Below are positions 24,818 to 32,170 of a DNA stretch of 32,259 nt, one piece after another. The notes beneath the pieces are model-generated. The model was not told the origin of the DNA. It made no database searches and worked only from the letters and a program-made list of their open reading frames with translations. A program made the position numbers and the translations under genes. The DNA lies in contig NZ_AZDW01000038.1 in assembly GCF_001434115.1 (NCBI RefSeq), positions 1 through 32,259 of the forward strand. Reading direction: 5' to 3'. Each line of letters starts with the position of its first letter. Within the stretch, counting starts at the first letter, position 1. The stretch is from Levilactobacillus zymae DSM 19395. Its GTDB lineage: Bacteria; Bacillota; Bacilli; Lactobacillales; Lactobacillaceae.

Positions 24818-25531
24818 TTACTTTTCCAAGTAAAATTCGAAGCGTTCCCCCACGTACTGGGTCCGGACGTATTCGAACGGCGTGCCGTCCTGGAGATACG
24901 TCACTTGCCGTAACCGCAAAATGGCGTCTCCACGCTTAATGTTCAGGTATTCCGCGATTCGTTCGGACGCCGACATGGCCGAGACCGTTTGTTGGGCCTT
25001 GCCCGGGTTCAACTGTTTCTTATCTTCCAAAGCCCGGTAGAGGGAGCTGGTAACTTCCTTTTTGTTTAAGCCCTTGACCAACCGATCCGGGACCGTGGCG
25101 ACTTCAAAACAAATCGGCACGTCATCGCCGTAACGAATCCGTTCCATTCGCAGAACTAGGTCGTCTTCATGGAGCTTGAGTTTCTCGGCTTCACTGAGCG
25201 ACGGACTCATCACGTGGTAGGAAATCGTCTTACTGGACGGTTGTTTGCCCTGGGCCAGCATTAGATCGGTAAAGCTGGTGACCCCGGACATCTTTTCTTG
25301 CACCTTTTGGTTGGCCACGTAGGTCCCCGAGCCCACTTGGCGTTCGAGGATTCCTTCGTCGACCAGGGTCTGAATGGCCTGCCGTAGCGTCATCCGACTC
25401 ACATCAAAATCGCGTGAGAGCTCCCGTTCAGATGGGATTCGGTCCCCCACGGCCCACTTACCGGCTTCGATGGCCCGTTTAATGTCGTTATGAATTTGAA
25501 TATAAATCGGTGAACTCACAGCACCCAACAT
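24818..25531 (-). CDS. nagR: GntR/HutC-family transcriptional regulator, NagR type
   Basis: 237 residues. An N-terminal winged helix-turn-helix (about 10-75, with GDRIPSERELSRDFDVSRMTLRQAI) is followed by a UTRA ligand domain (about 95-235). UTRA regulators next to nagA bind glucosamine-6-phosphate or GlcNAc-6-phosphate and repress amino-sugar genes. A NagR-like operator lies in the nagA promoter, supporting autoregulation of the pair. It begins 15 bases after the nagA stop codon. The ATG touches AGAAGGG directly; a GTG at 25519, giving a start SSPIYIQIHNDIK, is an alternative. Confidence 0.92.
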   Translation of the reverse strand: MLGAVSSPIYIQIHNDIKRAIEAGKWAVGDRIPSERELSRDFDVSRMTLRQAIQTLVDEGILERQVGSGTYVANQKVQEKMSGVTSFTDLMLAQGKQPSSKTISYHVMSPSLSEAEKLKLHEDDLVLRMERIRYGDDVPICFEVATVPDRLVKGLNKKEVTSSLYRALEDKKQLNPGKAQQTVSAMSASERIAEYLNIKRGDAILRLRQVTYLQDGTPFEYVRTQYVGERFEFYLEK

Positions 25532-25546
25532 CCCTTCTAGATCTTT

Positions 25547-26689
25547 TTAGGCCGTGGTGTGTGCGAACTTACGCCCCAGACTGTAGGTGGCTTGCAAGTG
25601 CAAGTCTCGTGTCATCAGGTTCAAGTCGGCATCGCGACCCACGGTTAATTTACCTTTTTGTGTCAAACCGAATTCTTCGGCTTGGTTGACCGCGCTCATC
25701 TGCACGGCATCGTTGACGTCACACCCCGTAAAGGCGATCACGTTACGGAAGGCTTCGTCGTAACGTAACACGGAGCCGGCCAGGTTGCCGCTTTCGAGGC
25801 GGGCTTGCCGGTCCTTGACGATGACCTTTTGCCCGCCTAGTTCGCTCACGCCTTCGGGCATTCCCTTGGCCCGCATGGAGTCCGTGACCAGTTCTAAGCG
25901 GTGAGGCCCCTTTTGTTCGTAGGCCAACTTGATCATGTCCGGCACGATGTGGAAGCCGTCACAGATGATTTCACAGTACAAGTTGTCTTCGAGCATCGCG
26001 TGGCCGGTCACCCCGGGTTCGCGGTGCCGTAAGCCCCGTTGCGCGTTGTATAAATGCGTCACGTGGGTGGCCCGACTATTCAGCAACTGTTCGCGCGTCG
26101 CGTTGGAATGACCCACGGACGGCACGATGCCGTTAGCTAAACAGTAACTCTCGAACTTAGCGGCCCCCGCATCCTCTGGCGCATAGGTGATCAATTTCAC
26201 CCGGTGACCGGACAACTGGTTCCACCGTTCGAGCAAGGCCACGTCGGGGTCCTTGATGTACTTTTCGGGTTGGGCCCCCTTGAAAATCGCCGCGATGAAC
26301 GGACCTTCCAAGTGAACGCCTTGAATCACGGGATTTTCTTCGGCCGCCACCGCGATACCCTTCATCGCGTGATCGATGGCGTCGTTAGACTGGGTCATGG
26401 TCGTGGGGAATAATGAGGTAATCCCTTCGTTGACCATGTCGGTGACCATCTCGTTGATCTGATCAGGGTCCCCATCCATACTATCATAGCTGTACCCCCC
26501 ATGACTATGGACATCGATAAATCCCGGAACGATCGTTTGGCCCGTCACCACGTGAATCTCATCGGCGGGACGGGGGCGAAAATCGGCGACCGGTCCCACG
26601 GCTTCAATCTGACGGTCAAACCGAATGTACCCGTCGTCAATGACCTCGTCACCGGTGTAAATCTTGGCGTGCTTTAAGACAATGCTCAT
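25547..26689 (-). CDS. nagA: N-acetylglucosamine-6-phosphate deacetylase
   Basis: Removes acetate from GlcNAc-6-phosphate, feeding cell-wall precursor recycling or glycolysis through glucosamine-6-phosphate. 380 residues. Amidohydrolase metal site: HSH (His61, His63) in DVHSHGGYSYD, Glu128 in HLEGPF, His194 in SVGHSNA, His212 in THLYNAQRG, and the catalytic Asp in LVTDSMRAKGM. ATG 26689 has AGGAGGAG upstream. nagB is not adjacent. It is transcribed with nagR. Confidence 0.96.
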   Translation of the reverse strand: MSIVLKHAKIYTGDEVIDDGYIRFDRQIEAVGPVADFRPRPADEIHVVTGQTIVPGFIDVHSHGGYSYDSMDGDPDQINEMVTDMVNEGITSLFPTTMTQSNDAIDHAMKGIAVAAEENPVIQGVHLEGPFIAAIFKGAQPEKYIKDPDVALLERWNQLSGHRVKLITYAPEDAGAAKFESYCLANGIVPSVGHSNATREQLLNSRATHVTHLYNAQRGLRHREPGVTGHAMLEDNLYCEIICDGFHIVPDMIKLAYEQKGPHRLELVTDSMRAKGMPEGVSELGGQKVIVKDRQARLESGNLAGSVLRYDEAFRNVIAFTGCDVNDAVQMSAVNQAEEFGLTQKGKLTVGRDADLNLMTRDLHLQATYSLGRKFAHTTA

Positions 26690-26730
26690 GTTTCTCCTCC
26701 TCAGTTAAGGCTCAAGCTATCAACATTGTC

Positions 26731-26759
26731 ATTATAATCGGTATAGACCAGCGTTGCAA
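26731..26759 (-). promoter_or_regulatory. nagA promoter with NagR-like operator
   Basis: Minus strand: TTGCAA (26759-26754), 17 bases, TATAAT (26736-26731). Within the spacer, 26750-26739, is TGGTCTATACCG, which differs by one base from a perfect TGGTNTANACCA palindrome of the type bound by NagR/HutC regulators. Its position would block RNA polymerase. Confidence 0.75.
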
Positions 26760-26767
26760 CCCACAAG

Positions 26768-27571
26768 TTAGTGACTATTGGCATTATCCTTGGCTACCGT
26801 AGCGTCGATACCCTTGACCACCGCCGTCATCAGCCCGGCCTCTTCCATTGCGAGTAGCCCCGCCACGGTACTGCCGCCCGGTGAGGCGACCTGGTCGATC
26901 AGGGCAAACGGAATCTTGTCGCTCTTTAAGATCATTTTAGCCGACCCCAGCGTGGCTTGCGCGGCAATCTGGGTGGCCTGTTGCTTGGTCAGACCGTACT
27001 TGACGCCGGCCCGACTCAAACTATCGATAAACAGGTCAACGTAGGCCGGTGAACTCCCCGCCAGGGCGCTGAAGACTCCAAACTGATCTTCGGCTAATTC
27101 GGTGGTGGTCCCGATGGCGCCAAAGACCCCTAAGGCGCTGGTCAGTTTGCCCCCGGTCAATTGGGCGTTAGCCGCAACGGCCGTCATGCCGGCCCCAATC
27201 TCAACGTTGACGTTGGGCAGGGTCCGTAAGATCGGCACGTTCGGCCCGACCAATTGGGCCATGGCATCGAGCGATAGGCCCGCCACGATGGAAATCAGCG
27301 TGGTCTGGCCGTCCGCTAACTGGTCTTTGATCTCGGTCAACACGGCCGGGGCAACGTTCGGCGTCACCGCCAAGACCACCAGATCGCTTTCCGTAACCAC
27401 TGCGGCGTTAGTTGGGGCCGCCATCAAATGGTGCTGTGTCGCGTAAGGTTCGTAGCTTTCCTGACGGTGGCTGTGGACAATAATATCTTCCGGTAAAAAG
27501 GCTTTAGCTTGTAATAACCCACCAATAATTGCTTGGGCCATGCCGCCCACCCCGATAAATCCAATGTTCAT
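26768..27571 (-). CDS. proC: Pyrroline-5-carboxylate reductase
   Basis: Last step of proline synthesis, NAD(P)H-dependent. 267 residues from ATG 27571. The Rossmann start NIGFIGVGGMAQAIIGGLL and the C-terminal signature LIDQVASPGGSTVAGLLAMEEAGL are complete. I chose ATG 27571 because AAGGAGGAA lies ten bases upstream; the in-frame upstream start would put it inside the gene. proA and proB are not adjacent. It has its own strong promoter and an unexplained leader of about 165 bases. Confidence 0.96.
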   Translation of the reverse strand: MNIGFIGVGGMAQAIIGGLLQAKAFLPEDIIVHSHRQESYEPYATQHHLMAAPTNAAVVTESDLVVLAVTPNVAPAVLTEIKDQLADGQTTLISIVAGLSLDAMAQLVGPNVPILRTLPNVNVEIGAGMTAVAANAQLTGGKLTSALGVFGAIGTTTELAEDQFGVFSALAGSSPAYVDLFIDSLSRAGVKYGLTKQQATQIAAQATLGSAKMILKSDKIPFALIDQVASPGGSTVAGLLAMEEAGLMTAVVKGIDATVAKDNANSH

Positions 27572-27769
27572 CCTGATTTCCTCCTTGGTAACTGGCAACG
27601 TGCGTCGGCCCCGATAATCCCACCGACCATGACAGCGAATACATTTTAGGACAGTCCCTACTGGTCTAGGACCGGGTTACCGGCAACGGTAATCTTAGGC
27701 TTCCCATTAAGCTGACTGGTCTGGTTTCGTAATTAGTTCGACTTTAGCGAAAAAAGCGTGACTTGTCAA
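27572..27769 (-). promoter_or_regulatory. proC promoter and long leader
   Basis: TTGACA (27769-27764), 17 bases, TAAAGT (27746-27741) on the minus strand, an excellent promoter. The leader to the proC start is about 165 bases, longer than needed. It contains a GTCGG/CCGAC hairpin and a 13-codon frame (27707-27666) reading ...LPLPVT..., but no ribosome binding site or terminator goes with it. No known riboswitch or T-box motif is seen. Confidence 0.6.
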
Positions 27770-27782
27770 TTTTTTCCAGAAA

Positions 27783-27813
27783 AAAAGGAACTCAGTCCGA
27801 TGACTGAATTCCG
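27783..27813 (-). terminator. Terminator after tRNA-Tyr/tRNA-Gln
   Basis: Minus-strand GGAATTCAGTC/GACTGAGTTCC-type stem with one mismatch, followed by seven T residues. Confidence 0.88.
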
Positions 27814-27832
27814 TCCGAGGTGATGCTCCTGA

Positions 27833-27904
27833 TTGGGCTAGCTGGGTTCGAACCAGCGCATCACGGGATCAAAACCCGTTGCCTTACCACTTGGCTATAG
27901 CCCA
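27833..27904 (-). tRNA. tRNA-Gln, anticodon TTG
   Basis: 72-nt cloverleaf. Acceptor TGGGCTA/TAGCCCA with the U1-A72 pair typical of tRNA-Gln, anticodon stem ACGGG/CCCGT around loop TTTTGAT, T-loop TTCGAAC, discriminator A. CCA is not encoded. Confidence 0.95.
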
Positions 27905-27911
27905 ATAAAAA

Positions 27912-27994
27912 TGGAGGGGAGTGGATTCGAACCACCGAACCCGAAGGAGCGGATTTACAGTCCGCCGCGTTTAGCCAGACTTCGCTACCCCTCC
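27912..27994 (-). tRNA. tRNA-Tyr, anticodon GTA
   Basis: 83-nt class II tRNA with a long variable arm. Acceptor GGAGGGG/CCCCTCC, anticodon stem GCGGA/TCCGC around loop CTGTAAA, T-loop TTCGAAT. CCA is not encoded. It is seven bases upstream of tRNA-Gln on the same transcript. Confidence 0.95.
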
Positions 27995-28077
27995 AAAAAA
28001 CTTGAAACGTCGTAACGAATCAACTTCACTATCATACAAAAATCTGCATAAACCGTCAAGCCTTTTTGCAACTTTTT

Positions 28078-28893
28078 TTAATTTAGGTCCAAAATTCTTA
28101 ACCGGCGTTGCCATTCCGTGAAGTAATCCAGGGTCTCCCACTCGTTGATCCGTCGGTTGTGGTAGCCCAGCGCCTGATTGTAGTACCAGGTGGCGCCCAG
28201 ATGTTGGGGCCAGTAGTGGCGGTGAAGGTGGCCAAACTGAACGGCCGCCACGTGGTACTCGGCGAACAACTCACCCAAGCGCGGACTGCCCATCAACGCG
28301 TTGGCCATGTTCCAGAACCGATTGTCTTGGGTGTATAAAATAAATTCCCGGCGCGGCACAAAGTGGGTCATCACCAATACCTTTTTCCCCAGTTGTTGGG
28401 CCTGGTCTAATTGGGCCGTTAATTGCGCGTAGACCCGCTCGAAGCGCTGGGCATCGCTGAGGTCTTGGGGAATGCTCCCATCGACCCAAAATGCATTTTT
28501 CCAGGCCAAAAAGTTGCGGCCGGTCAGGTTGTCGGCAAACCCGTAATCGTACCACCCGTTATTCCCTAGAATACGCCAATCGGTGCCCGGCAGGTCCAAC
28601 CATTGGTGATGTAGGTAAGTGGGCGTTAGCGGCGTTTCTAGGGCCGATTCGGTGACGTCGTGAAGCATATCGTGGTTGCCGGCAACGAACCGCACCTGTG
28701 CCGGTGCCAGTTGGCGCTGCAGGTCCTCGGCAATCTCCACGGACTGTGCGAAATGGTTGGTCAGGTCCCCGGCAATCAGGTAGACCCCCACGCGCTGTTG
28801 TTTTAAGTAGGCCACTTGGCGGGGCACCATGGCGCGTGGATCGGTCTGGTTAACGTCGAAGTGTAAATCGCTGATCAAGGCTACTCGAACCAT
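28078..28893 (-). CDS. Calcineurin-like metallophosphoesterase
   Basis: 271 residues. The five metal-binding motifs are present: SDLHFD (Asp9, His11), AGDLTNH (Asp43), AGNHDML (Asn73-His74), MTHFVP and QFGHLHRHY. Substrate unknown; lactobacilli carry several such proteins. Cytosolic, without signal peptide. ATG 28893 follows AAAGGGGG by seven bases. It lies between dtpT and the tRNA pair, all on the minus strand, but a terminator separates it from dtpT. Confidence 0.92.
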   Translation of the reverse strand: MVRVALISDLHFDVNQTDPRAMVPRQVAYLKQQRVGVYLIAGDLTNHFAQSVEIAEDLQRQLAPAQVRFVAGNHDMLHDVTESALETPLTPTYLHHQWLDLPGTDWRILGNNGWYDYGFADNLTGRNFLAWKNAFWVDGSIPQDLSDAQRFERVYAQLTAQLDQAQQLGKKVLVMTHFVPRREFILYTQDNRFWNMANALMGSPRLGELFAEYHVAAVQFGHLHRHYWPQHLGATWYYNQALGYHNRRINEWETLDYFTEWQRRLRILDLN

Positions 28894-28912
28894 CGGTCGG
28901 CCCCCTTTCCAT

Positions 28913-28947
28913 AAAAAAATGCCACGCTAGTTTGGTCTAGCGTAGCA
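28913..28947 (-). terminator. Terminator after dtpT
   Basis: Minus-strand stem 28947-28937 with 28930-28920 (one U-G pair) followed by seven T residues. Confidence 0.93.
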
Positions 28948-28967
28948 CGTTTTCATCATTAATGGGG

Positions 28968-30446
28968 TTATTTAATCCCCGCCATTAAACTCTTGATTGG
29001 TTTAACTAGGGCAAACAGAATGACCCCAGCGACTAAGGCCACGATGGCAACCCCCATGAAGTAGGCGCCTTCGTTCCCTGGCGTGTAGAGCTTAACGATT
29101 TGCGCGTTGACCGCTTGGCCGGCAGAATCCGCTAAGAACCACATACTCATCATTTGTGACTGGAAGGCCCGTGGTGCTAACTTGGTCGTCACGGACAATC
29201 CGATTGGCGAAATCAGTAATTCGGCGATTTCAACCACGGCCCAGCTCCCCACTAACCAGAGTGGGCTGACCTTGGTGCCCGTCCCAAACATGGTTACGGG
29301 AATCACCATGATCAGGTAAGAGACCCCGGCAAAGATCATCCCAGTGGCAAACTTGGCTGGTGAACTTGGTTGGTTCTTCCCCCAACGATCCCACAACATC
29401 GCAAAGATTGGCGTGTAGATCAGGATGAACAATGGGTTCAGTGACTGGTACCAAGCTGGCAAGATGTGAAGCCCCAGGAAGTTGTTGTTAGTCTGGTTAG
29501 CCGCGAATAAGGCTAAGACGGATGACCCTTGTTCTTCGATGGCCCAGAAGATAGCGGCCGCGATGAACAGGCCTAAGTAAGCCCACACGTGTTTCCGTTC
29601 GGTCGCCGTAACCTTCTTACTGGTCAAGAAGACCGTGAAGTAAACGACTGGCGTGGCAATCGCGATGATCGACAGTAACAGCACGAAGTTGTTGATGTTC
29701 AGGGCGCCTAAGATGCCCATTAATAACAGCACTAAGCCAAAGGCGACTAACCCAACGATGACCCGCACCGTTAACTTCTTCATGTCACCGGGTTCCAACG
29801 GATCGGTCGGGTACAAGCTGTCCTTGCTCAGGTACTTGCGACCGCCCAACCAGTATTGGACCAAGCCCAGGAACATCCCGATAGCGGCTAAGGAGAACCC
29901 TAAGTGGAAGTTGTAACTTAACCCTAACCACCCAACTAAGTATGGGGCGACCAAGGACCCTAAGTTAATCCCGAAGACGAAAATCGTAAACCCTGAATCT
30001 CGTCGTGGATCCCCTGCATCATACAGGCTCCCAACCATTTCGGAAACGTTAGGCTTTAACAGACCGGTCCCTAAGACGATCAATAAGATAGAAACGAATA
30101 AGGCCATTTTACCGGCAGGAACCGATAACGCAATGTGCCCGAACATGATGAGGACCCCACCGATAAAGACGGTCCGGCGACTTCCCCAAACCCGGTCACT
30201 TAAGTATCCGCCTAAAACTGAGGACAGATAAACCATGGAACCGTAGATGGACATCACTGAGGCGGCGGTTCCTTGATCGAACCCCAAACCACCCTTAGTG
30301 ACGGAATAGTACATGTAGTAGATCAGGATGGCGCGCATCCCGTAGTAACTGAACCGTTCCCACATTTCGGTGAAGAACAGCGTGGATAACCCACGTGGTT
30401 GGCCAAAGAATGATTTATCTTGGCTGACTTCCGATTTGTTATTCAA
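28968..30446 (-). CDS. dtpT: Di-/tripeptide:proton symporter (POT/PTR2 family)
   Basis: 492 residues with about fourteen hydrophobic segments. The POT signature ExxERFxYY is exact: EMWERFSYYG (Glu27-Tyr35). The second signature appears as FVFGINLGSLVAPYLVG. It imports small peptides with protons, feeding peptidases such as PepC. The start codon is TTG 30446, ten bases after GGAGG. The gene is single, with a clear promoter and a cre-like site just upstream. Codon use looks less GC-rich than in its neighbours, as is common for highly expressed transporters. Confidence 0.97.
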   Translation of the reverse strand: MNNKSEVSQDKSFFGQPRGLSTLFFTEMWERFSYYGMRAILIYYMYYSVTKGGLGFDQGTAASVMSIYGSMVYLSSVLGGYLSDRVWGSRRTVFIGGVLIMFGHIALSVPAGKMALFVSILLIVLGTGLLKPNVSEMVGSLYDAGDPRRDSGFTIFVFGINLGSLVAPYLVGWLGLSYNFHLGFSLAAIGMFLGLVQYWLGGRKYLSKDSLYPTDPLEPGDMKKLTVRVIVGLVAFGLVLLLMGILGALNINNFVLLLSIIAIATPVVYFTVFLTSKKVTATERKHVWAYLGLFIAAAIFWAIEEQGSSVLALFAANQTNNNFLGLHILPAWYQSLNPLFILIYTPIFAMLWDRWGKNQPSSPAKFATGMIFAGVSYLIMVIPVTMFGTGTKVSPLWLVGSWAVVEIAELLISPIGLSVTTKLAPRAFQSQMMSMWFLADSAGQAVNAQIVKLYTPGNEGAYFMGVAIVALVAGVILFALVKPIKSLMAGIK

Positions 30447-30560
30447 GTTGATAATACCTCCATTGCATTCGTCAAAAACTATATTTATGCTCCGTAAGGA
30501 ATAACGGTCGGCCGCAAAGTGTATGAATATCTCATAGGCCTCTCATAAAACATAGTGATA

Positions 30561-30615
30561 ATTATAATCCATGAAGGGTTATTAAGCAACGTTTTTCGGA
30601 ATGTAAACGCCTTCA
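30561..30615 (-). promoter_or_regulatory. dtpT promoter with upstream cre-like site
   Basis: TTGCTT (30589-30584), 17 bases, TATAAT (30566-30561) on the minus strand. Just upstream, 30601-30615 (ATGTAAACGCCTTCA, plus strand) matches the cre consensus at all but one degenerate position. A site there could activate or repress. Confidence 0.65.
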
Positions 30616-30639
30616 TAGCCGTTAAAACCTCATTCGAAT

Positions 30640-30690
30640 AATGAATAAAAAATTAGCTATCTCATGCAATCTTCTTATTTTTTATTCATT
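30640..30690. repeat. AT-rich 13-bp inverted repeat upstream of dtpT
   Basis: Perfect arms AATGAATAAAAAA (30640-30652) and TTTTTTATTCATT (30678-30690) around a 25-base spacer, about 60 bases upstream of the dtpT -35. It could be an operator, or a weak terminator in either direction. Confidence 0.6.
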
Positions 30691-30744
30691 TCCGTCTTAA
30701 AAACGCTTCCGTTTAAATGAACGGTTCACCCCTTAATTTAACGT

Positions 30745-30777
30745 AAAAAAATTCAGCCTCTAGGGGCTGAATTTTTT
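30745..30777 (-). terminator. Terminator after the PTS IIB-IIA pair
   Basis: Stem 30745-30757/30765-30777 with a run of seven T on the minus strand; it overlaps the last bases of the IIA gene. Confidence 0.9.
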
Positions 30778-31069
30778 AGCATGCACTCGAATCTGACAAT
30801 AATGCTTGAACTAACTCATAATTGCTCTCAACGGCCATGAGCGTATCCATGGCGTGGCAAGTCAGAACATCTGGTGACTGTTGTTGATCGGCCAGACGGG
30901 CCGTTAATTGATTTTGTGCCTGATGTGCCGTTACCAGATGATGATGTCCGGGCTGTAAGTTCAACGTCTGCCCGTGCTGGTGTGCGGCAATCGCTTGCAA
31001 CAACGCCTGTTTCGCCTGACCGGCAGCCAGTAAGACCTGCATGGCCAGCTGCGCGTTACTCGGGGTCAT
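30776..31069 (-). CDS. PTS lactose/cellobiose family, component IIA
   Basis: 97 residues from ATG 31069. Helical IIA-Lac fold; the phosphorylated His is His72 in CHAMDTLMAV, with the metal-binding Asp75 three residues later (family form HAQDHLM). Cytosolic phosphate carrier from HPr to IIB. ATG 31069 comes one base after the IIB stop codon, so translation is coupled; a TTG at 31084 inside IIB is less likely. No IIC gene follows: dtpT is next. Confidence 0.88.
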   Translation of the reverse strand: MTPSNAQLAMQVLLAAGQAKQALLQAIAAHQHGQTLNLQPGHHHLVTAHQAQNQLTARLADQQQSPDVLTCHAMDTLMAVESNYELVQALLSDSSAC

Positions 31070-31070
31070 C

Positions 31071-31400
31071 TTATAAGCTGGCAACGGCTGGAGTCGTGAC
31101 TAAGTCCAGCGTTTGACTGGCAAATTTAACCAGCGCTTCGCTGTTCAACCACCCGTAAATGTCGTTAGGAATGACCGCTACGCGTAGGTCAGTGGTGTAG
31201 GCTTCGATTTGGGCGTGGTAGGCGGCCTGCGGGGCCATTAAAACCAGATCCTGTTGTGCCAATAATTCCGGGGTCAGTTCCGCAAAACTGGTGGCACTAA
31301 AGTGTAATGGCGCGTGCCGGGTTTCAGCGACCCGCTTGGCTTCCCCTAAAAACAAGTGACTAGAAATTCCTTGACCGCAAACTAACAAAACGTTTTTCAT
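31071..31400 (-). CDS. PTS lactose/cellobiose family, component IIB
   Basis: 109 residues from ATG 31400. The phosphorylated cysteine is Cys8 in VLLVCGQGISSHL; the usual form is CxxGxSTS, here with SSH. Passes phosphate from IIA to sugar on IIC. I chose ATG 31400, which begins at the conserved beta strand; the upstream frame to 31445 adds unrelated residues. A perfect cre match lies about 170 bases upstream. The matching IIC is not in the window. Confidence 0.9.
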   Translation of the reverse strand: MKNVLLVCGQGISSHLFLGEAKRVAETRHAPLHFSATSFAELTPELLAQQDLVLMAPQAAYHAQIEAYTTDLRVAVIPNDIYGWLNSEALVKFASQTLDLVTTPAVASL

Positions 31401-31445
31401 AATGCGCATCTCCATATTCGTTCTTCGATAAGTTAAGAATAGCAC

Positions 31446-31776
31446 TAACTGAGGTAGACCACAATAGAAAAATCACAAAAATCAATATTTAAAAAACCGC
31501 TTTAATTGCCGCTTTCAAGGCATATCTTTGGCTAGACCAATTTTTATATATTGACCTATACCATTTATGTAACCGGTTCCATCGTTTAAAATCAACCGTC
31601 ACCGCCCTTTTGCTCGGTCCGCGTTGCTGCTTTGGCCTTAACGTCATGGCAATATTGACGACGCAGTATTCCCTGGCTCGATCTCTTGACCCCGTCTTCT
31701 CGGCCTAACGTGTTTTTTGACGGACCGGCTCACGGCTGATAGGCTAACTCACCCGCTTTGAGGGACTGGACAACAA
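31446..31776. other. Intergenic region upstream of the PTS IIB gene, with a cre site
   Basis: No gene. At 31567-31581 ATGTAACCGGTTCCA matches the cre consensus WTGNAANCGNWNNCW at every position. At 31529-31543 is an inverted repeat TTTGG-CTAG-ACCAA that may be a regulator site. No clear IIB promoter could be placed. From 31600 to 31770 I see nothing. Confidence 0.6.
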
Positions 31777-31806
31777 AAAAGCACTGACCGTTTGGTCAGT
31801 GCTTTT
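31776..31806 (-). terminator. Terminator of the rRNA-tRNA operon
   Basis: Perfect stem (31777-31789 with 31794-31806) followed on the minus strand by T residues, just after tRNA-Thr. Confidence 0.95.
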
Positions 31807-31812
31807 ACAGGA

Positions 31813-31885
31813 TGCCGGCTGAGGAATTCGAATCCCCGACCCTCGGTTTACGATACCGATGCTCTACCAGCTGAGCTAAGCCGGC
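31813..31885 (-). tRNA. tRNA-Thr, anticodon CGT
   Basis: 73-nt cloverleaf. Acceptor GCCGGCT/AGCCGGC, anticodon stem TCGGT/ACCGA around loop ATCGTAA, T-loop TTCGAAT, discriminator A. CCA is not encoded. Confidence 0.94.
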
Positions 31886-31909
31886 ATACTTGCTAATATT
31901 CTAGCACGA

Positions 31910-31982
31910 CTCCGGCAGGCGGGCTCGAACCGTCGACAACCTGATTAACAGTCAGGTGCTCTACCAACTGAGCTATGCCGGA
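31910..31982 (-). tRNA. tRNA-Asn, anticodon GTT
   Basis: 73-nt cloverleaf. Acceptor TCCGGCA/TGCCGGA, anticodon stem CCTGA/TCAGG around loop CTGTTAA, T-loop TTCGAGC, discriminator G. CCA is not encoded. It lies seven bases after 5S rRNA. Confidence 0.95.
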
Positions 31983-31989
31983 ATAATCG

Positions 31990-32105
31990 CGTGGCAACGT
32001 CCTATCCTCGCAGGGGGCGATCCCCCAACTACTATCGGCGTGCTGAAGCTTAACTTCTGTGTTCGGCATGGGAACAGGTGTATCCTTCAGGCTATCGCCA
32101 CCACA
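31990..32105 (-). rRNA. rrf: 5S ribosomal RNA
   Basis: About 116 nt with the conserved 5S core (CCCATGCCGAACACAGAAGT, and the loop E region) and pairing ends TGTGGTGGC/GTTGCCACG. Ends are approximate by a few bases. Confidence 0.96.
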
Positions 32106-32170
32106 CTATTGAGAGCTTATTCCCTCAAAACTAGATATTACCAATTTATCTTCTTTGAGAACACCATTAC

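Noticed and set aside
27646-27660. Possible second copy of the 5538-5677 element (GGACAGTCC) upstream of proC
   Set aside because: Only nine bases resemble the end of the element; the inner hairpins are missing.
28920-28947. TTTGGTCTAG as a NagR-type operator near dtpT
   Set aside because: The bases form the loop and stem of the dtpT terminator, which explains the symmetry, and the site is downstream of the gene.
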